A stretch of 64,000 nt of DNA from Thainema sp966674685 (GCA_966674685.1 CBKWJC010000012.1:1-64000), one strand, 5' to 3'; numbered from the stretch's first letter, positions 17,307 to 26,729 are shown. Made by a program: numbers and translations. The notes: generated by a model not told the origin, from the sequence alone.

Positions 17307-18998
17307 GTGATAGGAGCATCACAAGGCATATTGCCACAACCTGTGGCAGGCCTATTAGACATCCCTCCCCTAATTGCTCAGGAGGTAGGGGGTGTACAAA
17401 TTGCAGGATTTAACCTAAATCCTTATTTACCAATCATTCAGGCAGTTGCCATCCTCATAATTGGCTTCATTGTTGCCTGGATTGTCAGTGCGATTGTCCG
17501 CAGCATTTTGAATCGCACGAACTTCGACAATCGTTTAGCGAGCTGGATTGCGGGAGAAGGAACGTCTCCTCCGGTTGAAAAATGGATCAGCAGCATTGTG
17601 TTTTGGCTGATCATGCTGTTCGTCTTGGTGGCCTTCTTCCAGGCCCTTAGACTGGATGCGGTATCGCAACCGCTGAATACGCTGCTATATGTGGTATTCG
17701 CCTATCTGCCTCGGTTGGCAGGAGCAGCGATTTTGATTGCGATCGCATGGATACTGGCCACCATCGTGAAACTTGTCACGACCCGTGGGTTAAGAGCACT
17801 CCATGTGGATGAACGAGTTACCCAAGCGGATCAGACACCGCCACCCGATAGAGTCGATCAACCGCCAACCAGCAGAAGATCGGACTTTAGTCTCAGTGAG
17901 ACATTAGGCAATGTTCTGTATTGGTTCGTTTTTCTCTTTTTCCTGCCGTCTATTCTCAGCACGCTCAACCTCCAAGGCCCACTCCAGCCCGTTGAGAATT
18001 TGCTCGACCAGTTTCTCGGCATTCTGCCGGAAATCTTTGCGGCAATTATCATTGCGCTTGTAGGCTGGTTTATCGCGCGAATTGTCCGTGGCATTGTCAC
18101 GAATCTACTGGCGGCTAGTCAGATTGATCGGCTGGGCTACCGATTGGGGATTGGCGATGAAGTTGGAGAGATGCGGCTGTCTGGTCTGATTGGGACAGTT
18201 GTTTACGTACTGATCCTGATTCCGGTCGCTATTTCTGCTTTAGATACGCTTAACATCGAGTCAGTATCTGCGCCTGCGATCGCAATGCTTAACCAGGTTT
18301 TAGAAGCTGTGCCCAAGATTGCCACAGCTATCTTGATCCTGGCGCTGGCATTCTATATCGGTAAGTTTTTGTCCAATTTGGTTTCATCGCTGCTGTCCAG
18401 CCTTGGCTTTAACAATTTACTGACTTGGTTGGGGCTACAGTCTCAATTTGATTCTAGGCCAACGCCACCACCAGCGACTGATCCCTATATTCCTAACCCA
18501 ACGGTTCCGCCCGCTGGTGATGATGTGCCGCCTGCGACCTCTTCGTCAACTCCATCGACGCCCTCTGAAGTGGTCGGCATCGTTGTTTGGGTTGGTGTGA
18601 TGCTGTTTGCTGCTGTTGCGGCGATTAATGTCCTGAATATTCCATCGCTAACGGCTTTGATCTCTGGTATTGTGGTGATTTCAGGCCGAATCCTGGCGGG
18701 TTTAATTGTCTTTGGTGTTGGTCTTTATCTGGCGAATCTAGCGTTCTCTCTGATCACCCGTGGTGGTGGTCGTCAGGCTCGCATTTTGGGTCAGACGGCT
18801 CGCATTGCAATTATTACGCTCATTTCGGCGATGGCGCTTCAACAAATGGGTGTGGCAACCGATATTGTCAACTTGGCGTTTGGCTTGTTGGTGGGTGCGA
18901 TCGCAGTTGCGATCGCACTGTCCTTTGGTCTAGGCGGTCGAGATGTTGCGGCTGAACAACTGCGGGAATGGTTGAATTCCTTCAAGCGCAACTACTAA
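17307..18998 (+). CDS. Mechanosensitive ion channel family-like membrane protein with repeated TM helices
   Basis: The 563-residue protein contains about ten membrane segments arranged as repeats of a conserved TM-helix unit (IIGFIVAWIVSAIVRSILNRT; IIALVGWFIARIVRGIVTNLL; LILALAFYIGKFLSNLVSSLL; LIVFGVGLYLANLAFSLITR). This pattern is annotated as the conserved TM helix of MscS-like proteins. The soluble beta domain of MscS is missing. A Pro/Thr-rich linker lies near residues 385-425. The end (LSFGLGGRDVAAEQLREWL) matches the family. GTG start with AGGAG 12 bases upstream. It probably sits in the plasma membrane; channel function is inference. Confidence 0.82.
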   Translation: MIGASQGILPQPVAGLLDIPPLIAQEVGGVQIAGFNLNPYLPIIQAVAILIIGFIVAWIVSAIVRSILNRTNFDNRLASWIAGEGTSPPVEKWISSIVFWLIMLFVLVAFFQALRLDAVSQPLNTLLYVVFAYLPRLAGAAILIAIAWILATIVKLVTTRGLRALHVDERVTQADQTPPPDRVDQPPTSRRSDFSLSETLGNVLYWFVFLFFLPSILSTLNLQGPLQPVENLLDQFLGILPEIFAAIIIALVGWFIARIVRGIVTNLLAASQIDRLGYRLGIGDEVGEMRLSGLIGTVVYVLILIPVAISALDTLNIESVSAPAIAMLNQVLEAVPKIATAILILALAFYIGKFLSNLVSSLLSSLGFNNLLTWLGLQSQFDSRPTPPPATDPYIPNPTVPPAGDDVPPATSSSTPSTPSEVVGIVVWVGVMLFAAVAAINVLNIPSLTALISGIVVISGRILAGLIVFGVGLYLANLAFSLITRGGGRQARILGQTARIAIITLISAMALQQMGVATDIVNLAFGLLVGAIAVAIALSFGLGGRDVAAEQLREWLNSFKRNY

Positions 18999-19062
18999 AC
19001 ACCGCTAAACACCGTTTATACGCAAGTCAGCACTAATCGCTCAAAATCTAAACTCAATCTAA

Positions 19063-19097
19063 AGGAGCTGTCCCCTTAGGGACAGCTCCTCATTTTT
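19063..19097 (+). terminator. Rho-independent terminator
   Basis: A perfect 12-bp stem (AGGAGCTGTCCC at 19063-19074, GGGACAGCTCCT at 19079-19090) with loop CTTA is followed by CATTTTT. It ends transcription of the membrane protein gene. Confidence 0.85.
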
Positions 19098-19126
19098 ATA
19101 GTCATTCCAGTTAAGAATGAGAAAAC

Positions 19127-19163
19127 GAGAGAAGAGTGCCTCAGGATGAGGCACTCTTCTCTC
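19127..19163. repeat. 16-bp perfect hairpin without T-tract
   Basis: GAGAGAAGAGTGCCTC at 19127-19142 and its exact complement at 19148-19163, with loop AGGAT. It lies just after a terminator and is not followed by a T run, so its role is unclear. Confidence 0.75.
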
Positions 19164-19221
19164 TCGCTCTTATCTAGAACCACTATAGATTGAGTTTTTA
19201 TAGCGATAGTCATGTTGATTA

Positions 19222-19264
19222 GGACATTTTTGTGGCGCGGCTCCGCCGCGCCACAAAAATGTCC
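19222..19264. repeat. 19-bp perfect hairpin with A/T and GC blocks
   Basis: GGACATTTTTGTGGCGCGG at 19222-19240 and its exact complement at 19246-19264. The inner part is GC-rich and the outer part carries T5/A5 runs, so it could terminate transcription from both sides. It lies 60 bp from the end of the minus-strand acidic repeat gene. Confidence 0.75.
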
Positions 19265-19325
19265 GTGTCCTAATAGAGCTGACTACAGCTATACATGCAG
19301 TTACACGTAACAGGGAATAGGCACG

Positions 19326-20393
19326 CTAGGACAGAGTAGGTGGCCCCTCTTCTGCAAAACCGACATATCCAGATACCACCGAACCCGATAGCTCAGCACT
19401 ATATAAATAATCGGTTGTGCCATCTGTGCCGTAGACGTTGATTGAGCCTTCTACTAAAAAATCGTCAGCCGAAAACGTCAGCAGCATCTCGCCCTGCGTG
19501 ATTTCGATGGTATCGGTGGAATCATAGGCAACCGATGCCAGGAAGGGATAGAAGAAGTTGTAGTCAGCATCATCGGCCACGTCGGGATCAAACGTAATGC
19601 TGACCTCTTCCATGCCAGTGATTGGATCAACAGTGGTTGTTAAGTTCACCAAATCGGTATTGGGTGCGTCTAAGTCGAAGTAGCTATACAGGGCTGTATT
19701 GCTGACTAGGTTTAGTTCCCCTGTTTCCAATGTGTCATCGAAGGGAGTACCCGCATTTAATACAAATTCGCTTTCGTTGTCGCCGTTGGTGGTGGTGGAT
19801 GCGATCGCACCGTCCTCGTACAGCAATGTACCCGTTAACGAAAAGGCGGTCAGCTCAGTGTAATTGGCTGCGGCTTTAGCAACCTCCGGCGCAGCATCAG
19901 CACTAATTTCAACATCGCCCATCTCAACATCGCCCATTTCAACGTGACTGGCTTCAACGCTATGGGTCGCTATGCTAAGTGGCTCGAGGCTGGTTACATC
20001 AGGGTTAGTCACATCAGAGCTTGTCATATCAGAGCTCATCGCATCAGCTCCGGTGACCTCGAACGGCTCGCTTGGGCTGGTGGTTGGAGTGACATTGGTG
20101 GCATCGTCGCTTGCATCCATGTCGCTATCTGGAGCATCGCTATCTGGAGCATCGCTATCTGGAGCATTGCTATCTGGAGCATCGCTATCTGGAGCATTGC
20201 TATCTGGAGCATCAGCCGTATTGGCGTCATTTGTACTGGTGCTGGCATCCACAGCCGCGATCGCGACATCGGCATCCAGTTCGACATCCAGAATCGAGTC
20301 AACCGTAATGTTTAATGCACTAGTGCTGGATGAATTTGTCACGGGAGCAGTAGAAATACTGCCGTTAATCGAAAGGGAGTAGGCAAGAGCCAT
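19326..20393 (-). CDS. Acidic repeat protein of unknown function
   Basis: The 355-residue protein has three parts. Residues 1-60 are Ser/Thr/Ala-rich. Residues about 60-165 are low-complexity and very acidic, with six DAPDS(D/N) units and the later repeat VEMGDVEMGDVEI. Residues about 170-355 look like a globular beta-rich domain (FSLTGTLLYEDGAI, EFVLNAGTPFDDTLETGELNL, GSINVYGTDGTTDYLYSAEL). There is no classical signal peptide, lipobox or membrane helix. The composition suggests an extracellular or Ca-binding protein, but this is inference. The region upstream is a 700-bp spacer. Confidence 0.6.
   Translation of the reverse strand: MALAYSLSINGSISTAPVTNSSSTSALNITVDSILDVELDADVAIAAVDASTSTNDANTADAPDSNAPDSDAPDSNAPDSDAPDSDAPDSDMDASDDATNVTPTTSPSEPFEVTGADAMSSDMTSSDVTNPDVTSLEPLSIATHSVEASHVEMGDVEMGDVEISADAAPEVAKAAANYTELTAFSLTGTLLYEDGAIASTTTNGDNESEFVLNAGTPFDDTLETGELNLVSNTALYSYFDLDAPNTDLVNLTTTVDPITGMEEVSITFDPDVADDADYNFFYPFLASVAYDSTDTIEITQGEMLLTFSADDFLVEGSINVYGTDGTTDYLYSAELSGSVVSGYVGFAEEGPPTLS
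20124..20213. repeat. 15-bp tandem repeat, six units, coding for DAPDS
   Basis: Six consecutive copies of GCTATCTGGAGCATC (one position varies C/T) within the minus-strand acidic protein gene. The period is a multiple of three, so copy number changes keep the frame. Confidence 0.9.
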
Positions 20394-21096
20394 GGGGCTT
20401 GTCTCCTAACAAAACAAATGCGTGTGATTCGTGATTAAGGTCAAGCTATTTCAATCTGTCGCAAGTTTCATATCAGCTGTTTATATCAGCTCATACCGAT
20501 TATCTAGATACACCCAAGTGATGGCTAAAGCTAAGTATTTATGCGGTTAATCTATGTCAAAATTAGAACCTTTTCTTTAAGGAAACTTTATCTAAACAGT
20601 CTTGAGTTACAATGCTCCATGAGGTGCATTCAGGTTGTAGCAAAATTTCACTGGTTTGAACATTGTTGCAGTTATTCTCACCAATTGATTGCCCAACAAA
20701 GAATAAGAGCATTTTTCTGTAGCTAGCAACACTTTCTAACTGCAATATAACCATTGCAGAATAGAAGTGAGAAGTGATGAAGTGTTTCCTTTATCAGACA
20801 GCCACTCTTCTGGAGTTCGTCTTCATGAAATCTTTGTAGCAAACTCCGTAGACCGCGTAAAGGATCTGTATGAGCCTATAAGGTTTTAATGAAGCTAAAA
20901 CGCAGTATCCAGATGCAGTTCTAAAACCGTTGTTATAGATCCTCAGACATTTTCACATCTTGCATTGGCCTTCAGACGGATCATTTTGTTGCGGCATTTG
21001 AGGATAGTTCTAACCCACGATTAATGTTGCAACTGGCGGGAAAGTGGGAATGATCAGCATAGAAATAGCAATTATGAGGCTGCTAGTCGCCGAACT
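20394..21096. other. 703-bp divergent spacer with a degenerate repeat
   Basis: Short frames around 20541-20754 are not convincing. The stretch 20953-21003, starting TCACATCTTGCATTGG and going on through CAGACGGATCATTTTG, resembles the left part of the palindromic element found at 44293-44392 (minus-strand sense), so it may be a decayed copy. Promoters for the divergent genes should lie here, but no clear boxes were assigned. Confidence 0.4.
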
Positions 21097-22335
21097 ATGA
21101 AAGTTGTATTGCTTGCCAATTACCTCACCGATAGTCAGCAGAGTATGCAGCGGTTTGCCCACATGATGGAAACTGGGCTAACCCAAGCTGGGCATGAAGT
21201 ACGAGTTGTTCGTCCAGAACAGATGGTGGGACGATTGAAGCCATCGGCCAGCGGTCTAGGAAAGTGGCTGGGCTATATCGATAAGTTTTTGGTTTTTCCA
21301 CTTAGTCTGCGACGCGCGATCGCATGGGCGGATGTAGTGCATATTTGCGATCACTCCAATGCGCTGTATACACGGTACTTACAGAATGTGCCTCATGTTG
21401 TGACCTGTCATGATCTGCTAGCGGTGCGGTCGGCACGGGGCGAAATTCCGCAAAATCAAACGGCCTGGACAGGCCAGCAACTCCAGCAGTTAATTCTGAA
21501 AGGACTGAATCGGGCGCAGCGAGTGGTCTGCATTTCTCAGCAAACCCGTGAGGATTTCCTGCGGTTGTGCCAATTGCCACCGGAGGCCGTGACGCAGGTA
21601 TACATGGGGCTAAACTATCCCTATTCGCCAATGGCCATGACGCTCGCCCGCCATCGCATTAGTCAACTGGGTGTGCCGACTCACGGACGCTACCTGCTGC
21701 ACGTAGGCGGCAACCACTGGTATAAAAACCGCATGGGACTGGTTCAGATGTTTGCCGAAGTGAGATCGCAACTGAATCAACCTGATGATTTGTATCTCGT
21801 CGTGGCTGGACAATCGCTGCCCGAAGACATCCATGCCTGGATCGATGAGCATAATCTGCGCCCTTGGGTGATTGAAGCCCACGATGTCAGCAATGAGGAT
21901 CTGCGGGCTATCTATACCTGTGCCACAGCGCTGCTCTTTCCTTCGTTCCAAGAAGGGTTTGGCTGGCCAATTATTGAAGCCCAAGCCTGCGGCTGTCCGG
22001 TATTTACCTCCAATCGGGCACCCATGACCGAAGTGGGTGGCGATGCCGCAATCTATATCGATCCAGACAGCATCAGCGACTCGGCGGCTCAGATTGTCGC
22101 TGCTCTGCCGGACTTACCCAATCGTATTCACGACAGTTTGGCCAATGCTCGCCGCTTCCAGCCCGAAACCACGATTGCGGCCTATGTGGAGCAGTATGAG
22201 CAGGTGATCCAAGAGTGGGAACTGACTGCACCGTCTTTAGATTTATCAGAAGATTTATCAGATGATGAGCCGTGCGATCGCACCGTTGCCGATAATTCAG
22301 GTGTAGATTCATTGAATACCGTTGCAGAGACGTGA
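21097..22335 (+). CDS. Glycosyltransferase family 4
   Basis: The 412-residue protein is a GT-B fold glycosyltransferase. The N-terminal half starts MKVVLLANYLTDSQQSMQRF and has VVHICDHSNALY and HVVTCHDLLAVR. The C-terminal half has the nucleotide-sugar-binding segments LLHVGGNHWYKNR and FPSFQEGFGWPIIEAQACGCPVFTS, with the E-x7-E pattern of GT4 enzymes. About 40 acidic residues at the C-terminus follow the domain. Sugar donor and acceptor are unknown. The next glycosyltransferase begins 25 bp downstream, so the two form an operon. Confidence 0.88.
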   Translation: MKVVLLANYLTDSQQSMQRFAHMMETGLTQAGHEVRVVRPEQMVGRLKPSASGLGKWLGYIDKFLVFPLSLRRAIAWADVVHICDHSNALYTRYLQNVPHVVTCHDLLAVRSARGEIPQNQTAWTGQQLQQLILKGLNRAQRVVCISQQTREDFLRLCQLPPEAVTQVYMGLNYPYSPMAMTLARHRISQLGVPTHGRYLLHVGGNHWYKNRMGLVQMFAEVRSQLNQPDDLYLVVAGQSLPEDIHAWIDEHNLRPWVIEAHDVSNEDLRAIYTCATALLFPSFQEGFGWPIIEAQACGCPVFTSNRAPMTEVGGDAAIYIDPDSISDSAAQIVAALPDLPNRIHDSLANARRFQPETTIAAYVEQYEQVIQEWELTAPSLDLSEDLSDDEPCDRTVADNSGVDSLNTVAET

Positions 22336-22360
22336 TGTTACTAATATCAGAGCTTTGCCC

Positions 22361-23533
22361 ATGAAGGTATTACATGTCGTGCCATCGGTCAGCCCCATCC
22401 GGGGCGGATCGACGGTGGCCGTGCTGGAGACGGTGCGATCGCTGATTGAATGCGGCGTGGCGGCGGAAATTGTTACCACCAATGACAGTGGAGCAACGCT
22501 GCTGGACGTGCCGCTCGGCCAAAAAATTGACTTTGAGGGCGTGCCAGTCACCTTCTTCCCGCGATTTTCGCCCCGCTCCCACGCTGTGTCAGAGTTCGCA
22601 ATTTCTCTAGCCCACAGCCGCTGGCTCTGGCAGCATATTCGAGAGTACGACCTAGTTGAAATCAATTCGCTCTTTTCCTATGTCTGTACTGCTTCCGGCT
22701 GGATTGCGCGGCAGCGACGGGTGCCATATGTCATTTCGCCTCATGGTCATTTTGCCCCTTGGGTAATTCAGCAAAAGCGCACCAAAAAGCAGATCTACAA
22801 CCGACTGTTTGAGCAGGGTAATCTTGACAACGCCGCTGCTATTCACTGCACCACGACAGCAGAAGCCAATAACGTTAAGCAGTTCGGCATCCAGGCTCCC
22901 ACCTTTACGATTCCGCTGGGCGTCACGATTCCGTCGCCCGTTGCTAATGCCCGACAGCAATTATGCGATCTCTACGGCATTTCGACCGATGTGCCAATTG
23001 TGCTATTTCTGTCCCGGTTTCACCCCAAAAAGCGGCCCGATTTTTTGCTGGAAGTCCTGCATCAGCTTAAAGACCAGTTGCCGTTCCATCTGATTTTAGC
23101 TGGAGACGGTGAAGCCGACTATGTGCAGTACGTCAAAGCGCAGGTGGAGCAGTGGCAACTCTGCGATCGCACCACGCTGCCCGGTTTTCTGCAAGGGGAC
23201 GACAAAGCACTCGCCCTCTATGGTGCCGACCTATTTGCGCTGCCGTCCTATGGCGAGAATTTTGGTATTGCCGTAGCCGAAGCAATGGGCGCAGGCTTAC
23301 CCGTCGTGATCACGCCAGAGGTGGAAATTGCCGATGATGTGCAAGCTGCAAACGCGGGTCTGGTTGTCAAAGGAGAATTAAGAGCATGGCAGATCGCCCT
23401 AGCTACACTGTTGCAATCCACCGATCAGCGCCACCAGCTCGGCGAAAATGGTCGTCAGCTTAGTTGCGATCGCTATAACTGGGCGACTGTCGGCCAACAG
23501 CTTAAGGAACACTATACTGCGATCGCACTGTAG
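22361..23533 (+). CDS. Glycosyltransferase family 4
   Basis: The 390-residue GT-B enzyme starts MKVLHVVPSVSPIRGGSTVAV, the usual GT4 start with the Gly-rich acceptor loop. Further family segments are VISPHGHFAPW, VLFLSRFHPKKRPDFLLEVL, and the donor-site motif PSYGENFGIAVAEAMGAGLPVV. ATG 22361 fits the family start; the frame is open to 22322, overlapping the preceding gene. It probably acts with the upstream GT4 on the same glycan. The stop codon lies inside a 26-bp palindrome. Confidence 0.88.
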   Translation: MKVLHVVPSVSPIRGGSTVAVLETVRSLIECGVAAEIVTTNDSGATLLDVPLGQKIDFEGVPVTFFPRFSPRSHAVSEFAISLAHSRWLWQHIREYDLVEINSLFSYVCTASGWIARQRRVPYVISPHGHFAPWVIQQKRTKKQIYNRLFEQGNLDNAAAIHCTTTAEANNVKQFGIQAPTFTIPLGVTIPSPVANARQQLCDLYGISTDVPIVLFLSRFHPKKRPDFLLEVLHQLKDQLPFHLILAGDGEADYVQYVKAQVEQWQLCDRTTLPGFLQGDDKALALYGADLFALPSYGENFGIAVAEAMGAGLPVVITPEVEIADDVQAANAGLVVKGELRAWQIALATLLQSTDQRHQLGENGRQLSCDRYNWATVGQQLKEHYTAIAL

Positions 23534-23556
23534 GGGCGAATGGCCATTCGCCCCTA
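23531..23556. repeat. 26-bp perfect palindrome overlapping a stop codon
   Basis: TAGGGGCGAATGG followed by CCATTCGCCCCTA. The first three bases are the TAG stop of the glycosyltransferase gene. The sequence type is a common dispersed cyanobacterial palindrome. No T-tract follows. Confidence 0.8.
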
Positions 23557-23586
23557 CGTAGCCTACGTAGCTGTTTCCCCAATCTC

Positions 23587-24645
23587 CTAAACCTCTAGCG
23601 GCTGACTCGTACCACCCATCGCATCAACCTGATCCTGCCAAGCCTCCTGCTCCATCTGATCTAGGCGATCCCAAACCGTTTGCAAAAGCTGATCTAAATT
23701 CTGCTGCGTCACGGCGGAAATTTGAAACACCGTTTGGCCAGAAAGAGACTCTAGCTCAGCCACAACGCTGGCAATCTCCATATCCGGCGAGACGGCATCC
23801 ATTTTGTTAAGCGCTAAAACCTGAGGTCGATCAGTGAGACCACGACCGTAGGCGTTTAGCTCTTGCTGAATGGTTTGGTAATCTGCGATCGCATCGGCAC
23901 TGGTGGCGTCAATTAAATGCAGCAAGAGGCGAGTGCGTTCAATATGGCGCAGAAAATCATGCCCCAATCCCTGTCCGGCGTGGGCACCCTCGATCAAACC
24001 GGGAATATCAGCGAACACCGTGCCGTCACCCGTTGGTTTACGCACGACGCCCAAGTTCGGCACCAGGGTGGTAAACGGATAATCAGCAATTTTGGGTCGC
24101 GCTGCCGATAGGGCTGAAATCAGCGTCGATTTGCCCGCATTGGGCAGGCCGATGATGCCGACCTCCGCCAGTAGCTTCAACTCCAGCCGCAGATATTTCT
24201 CTTCACCCTCTAGTCCCGGTAGTGCATGTTCTGGGGCGCGGTTCCGGTTGCTGAGGAAGTGTCGATTGCCCAAGCCACCTTTGCCTCCTTCTGCAACGCA
24301 GAGCGTTTGATCAGCCTGCGTCAGATCCCCCAAAATTTCCTCAGTGGCACTGTCGTAAACAACGGTGCCACATGGAACTTCAATGACTAGATCATCTCCT
24401 GAAGCGCCTGTCATATTCTTCGGGCCGCCCCGCTGCCCATTTTCCGCTTTGAACTGACGCGCGTAGCGAAAGTCAAGCAGGGTTTGCAAATGAGTGACGG
24501 CTTTGAGAATTACAGAGCCGCCTCTGCCCCCGTTTCCCCCCGCTGGCCCACCTGCTGGCACATACTTCTCGCGTCGAAAGGCGACAATGCCGTCTCCGCC
24601 CTTGCCCGCTTTAACTTCAATTTCCGCCTGATCAATGAACTGCAT
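23587..24645 (-). CDS. obg: Obg GTPase (ribosome assembly / stress)
   Basis: The 352-residue protein has the Gly-rich Obg domain (residues 1-158: EVKAGKGGDGIVAFRREKYVPAGGPAGGNGGRGG) and the G domain: G1 GLPNAGKST, G2 YPFTTLVPN, G3 DIPGLIEGAHAGQGLG, G4 NKMD and G5 ISAVT. Obg binds the 50S subunit, takes part in its maturation and senses GTP/ppGpp. The usual C-terminal Obg extension is short, as in other cyanobacteria. Divergent from a GNAT gene with a 44-bp gap. Confidence 0.96.
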   Translation of the reverse strand: MQFIDQAEIEVKAGKGGDGIVAFRREKYVPAGGPAGGNGGRGGSVILKAVTHLQTLLDFRYARQFKAENGQRGGPKNMTGASGDDLVIEVPCGTVVYDSATEEILGDLTQADQTLCVAEGGKGGLGNRHFLSNRNRAPEHALPGLEGEEKYLRLELKLLAEVGIIGLPNAGKSTLISALSAARPKIADYPFTTLVPNLGVVRKPTGDGTVFADIPGLIEGAHAGQGLGHDFLRHIERTRLLLHLIDATSADAIADYQTIQQELNAYGRGLTDRPQVLALNKMDAVSPDMEIASVVAELESLSGQTVFQISAVTQQNLDQLLQTVWDRLDQMEQEAWQDQVDAMGGTSQPLEV

Positions 24646-24689
24646 AGCGCGTCCAACCCTGTACGCTTAAGCGTGTAGCTACCGATCCT

Positions 24690-25271
24690 ATGATAGACGT
24701 TCCTCTCCGTTGCTCAGCTATGGTTAGCAAATCTGCGTTATTAGTCGGCACTGATGTGTTTCTGCGGCATCCCTTACGAGAGGATGAAGCTGAGTTTATG
24801 CAAATGGTGCGCTCTAGTCGAACGCTACATCGCCCTTGGGTTTATCCGCCGAGTACGCAGCAGGCGTTTGCCGATTATATCGAGCGCATCCAGTCCGATC
24901 GTTATGTGTCTCTGCTGGTTTGTGAAAATAATTCAGGTGCGATCGCAGGTGTCATTAATTTGAACGACATTATTCGCGGCGCATTTCAAAATGCGTTTCT
25001 GGGCTACTATGCCCACGCCGACTTTACCAGGCAGGGCTACATGACAGCGGGACTACAGCTAGCATTACAGCATGCTTTTTCGTCATTGAGGCTTCATCGG
25101 TTAGAAGCAAACATTCAGCCAGCCAATCAGTTGTCAATCCAGTTAGTGAAACGCTGCGGATTTCGATTGGAAGGCATGTCGCCCAACTACCTCTGTATCA
25201 ATGGTGAATGGTGTGATCATGAACGCTGGGCCATCGTCGCTGACGAGTGGTTTTCAGCTAGAGATGTATGA
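24690..25271 (+). CDS. GNAT acetyltransferase, RimJ/RimL-like
   Basis: The 193-residue protein matches RimJ/RimL-type N-acetyltransferases: FLRHPLREDEAEFMQMV at the start, strand AIAGVINLNDIIRG, NAFLGYYAHADFTRQGYMTAGLQLAL as the CoA-binding region, and RLEANIQPANQLSIQLVKRCGFRLEG near the end. The family acetylates ribosomal protein N-termini or small amines. ATG 24720 (MVSKSALL) is an equally likely start. No RBS decides between them. Confidence 0.84.
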   Translation: MIDVPLRCSAMVSKSALLVGTDVFLRHPLREDEAEFMQMVRSSRTLHRPWVYPPSTQQAFADYIERIQSDRYVSLLVCENNSGAIAGVINLNDIIRGAFQNAFLGYYAHADFTRQGYMTAGLQLALQHAFSSLRLHRLEANIQPANQLSIQLVKRCGFRLEGMSPNYLCINGEWCDHERWAIVADEWFSARDV

Positions 25272-25356
25272 TTTGCGATCCCTACAAGTTGAGAATCCAA
25301 AGCGATGATTTTCTGTAGCGCTAGCCGATAAGATTGCGATATGAAATTTCGATCTA

Positions 25357-25461
25357 ATATGCAGTCCGGTTGAAAACCGATGATTTATTTTTCTGGAAAC
25401 GCTTGTGGAGCAAGCGTTTCCAGAAAAATAAATCATCGGTTCTTATACGCAGACTTGATAT
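25357..25461 (+). repeat. Palindromic MITE-like element, family 1, copy A
   Basis: A 105-bp element with a 30-bp perfect stem (25376-25405 with 25411-25440) and flanking ends ATAT..CAGTCCGGTTGAAA and TTCTTATACGCAGACTTGATAT. The same ends, with different stem sequence, occur at 28876-28978, 33738-33840 (inverted) and 38637-38882. There is no coding capacity. Confidence 0.85.
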
Positions 25462-25498
25462 AAAAAGGCATTCAGCCACCATTAGCGACTGAATGCCT
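25462..25498 (-). terminator. Terminator of the PRC-barrel/DUF2382 gene (minus strand)
   Basis: On the minus strand a 10-bp stem AGGCATTCAG / CTGAATGCCT (25489-25498 with 25466-25475) is followed by TTTTTA. It lies 45 bp after the stop codon of the minus-strand gene. Confidence 0.8.
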
Positions 25499-25542
25499 CT
25501 TATCTTATCTACGCTTTAGCGCAAACTGTGGAGTGTTAATGA

Positions 25543-26490
25543 CTACCGCTGAACGATGTCGGGATTGTCATTGGCGTCAATATCCAATTCTTCGCGACGA
25601 ACCTTCTCGCGTCCGCTAACGGTGTCGCGCTCAACTTCCTTGTGGACATCCACTTCTTCACGGATAAAAGCTTCCTTCCGGATATCCGCTTTTTCAGCAT
25701 AAACATCCATCCGAGCTACTTCACCATCCTTAAAATCAGGGGTACGATTAGTGGGGGTGGTGGAAGTCGGCTGATGGCGCTCAACAATCACACGCTCCTT
25801 CTCAACCGGAACAGAGGCTTCTTGCGTCTCGGTTTCAACATGCTTGCCAATCCTTACAGAACCCGTCTTGAAGCGCTCCTTATCAGCGATTAAGCGCTCC
25901 TGATACAACCGAATTGGGTTGTGGGATTCACGATCCATGCCGTACAGACCCGGTTCATTGTCGTAGTCATAGCGATCGGCACTTGCAGCCGTGCTTGCAC
26001 TTGCATTTGCATTCGTGGTTGATTGTCCAGAACCATAGAGTGCGGCACTACCGGGATAAGCGCTGTATTCGCTAGCATTGTACTGCTTGCCCTGATAGCG
26101 ACGGCTACGGGTGATTCCCATGTCTCGGTAGCTAGTGCGTACGCGATCTTCATATTCGCGATCGACGGTCATGTCGTCCTTATATTCAGGTAAGTTCTCA
26201 ACCTGCTGCTTAGTTAGACCATCAACATAAACACGCCGCTGATCATAATCGAAGTGGGCTAAGCCAATCGGAAGCAGGACATTCTTACCAAAGATCCAAA
26301 AGCCAGTGTCAACGACGAGATAGCGAATGTTACCAGTATTCTGCTCGAATAAAGCGTCCTTGATAGAACCTACTTTTTCGTTACCAGAGTAAACGCTGTA
26401 CTCATCAAAATGAGCGGCTTCAGGATTATCGCTATTTCTAAAGGCTTCACGATAGTTTGGGTATGCATCCTTAAATTTAATAAGAGCCAT
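25543..26490 (-). CDS. PRC-barrel and DUF2382 (YsnF/AvaK) stress protein
   Basis: The 315-residue protein has an N-terminal PRC-barrel (residues about 25-110: VGSIKDALFEQNTGNIRYLVVDTGFWIFGKNVLLPIG spread over the barrel strands) and a C-terminal YsnF/AvaK DUF2382 domain from about 190 (RLYQERLIADKERFKTGSVRIGKHVETE pattern, then VRREELDI). The linker is Tyr/Ser/Ala-rich. AvaK is an Anabaena akinete marker and relatives are stress-induced; the molecular role is unknown. A paralogue lies 1.4 kb away on the other strand, with a membrane protein between them. Confidence 0.88.
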   Translation of the reverse strand: MALIKFKDAYPNYREAFRNSDNPEAAHFDEYSVYSGNEKVGSIKDALFEQNTGNIRYLVVDTGFWIFGKNVLLPIGLAHFDYDQRRVYVDGLTKQQVENLPEYKDDMTVDREYEDRVRTSYRDMGITRSRRYQGKQYNASEYSAYPGSAALYGSGQSTTNANASASTAASADRYDYDNEPGLYGMDRESHNPIRLYQERLIADKERFKTGSVRIGKHVETETQEASVPVEKERVIVERHQPTSTTPTNRTPDFKDGEVARMDVYAEKADIRKEAFIREEVDVHKEVERDTVSGREKVRREELDIDANDNPDIVQR

Positions 26491-26729
26491 GTATTGAACC
26501 TCTTTGTGTCAACAGTAAGTGGTTAGCTTCATACTAGAAAAGCTCGCTGATTTAATACATGATTCTGTTGATAGAAGTCGTATGCACTCGTTCTCTTATA
26601 TAGGGAGTAGATTATGGTCTTAAATAGCTTGTGCAGCTAATGCTTTTGATGAATAAATGGGTAGAACATCCTTGCCTTTGGGTTTATGACTTGAATTAAG
26701 TGACCACATATAAATAAATGTAAAACTTG

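Noticed and set aside
19944..20382. Plus-strand frames with IAIWSIAIWSI or SGASLSGA repeats
   Set aside because: They are antisense readings of the 15-bp tandem repeat in the minus-strand acidic protein gene.
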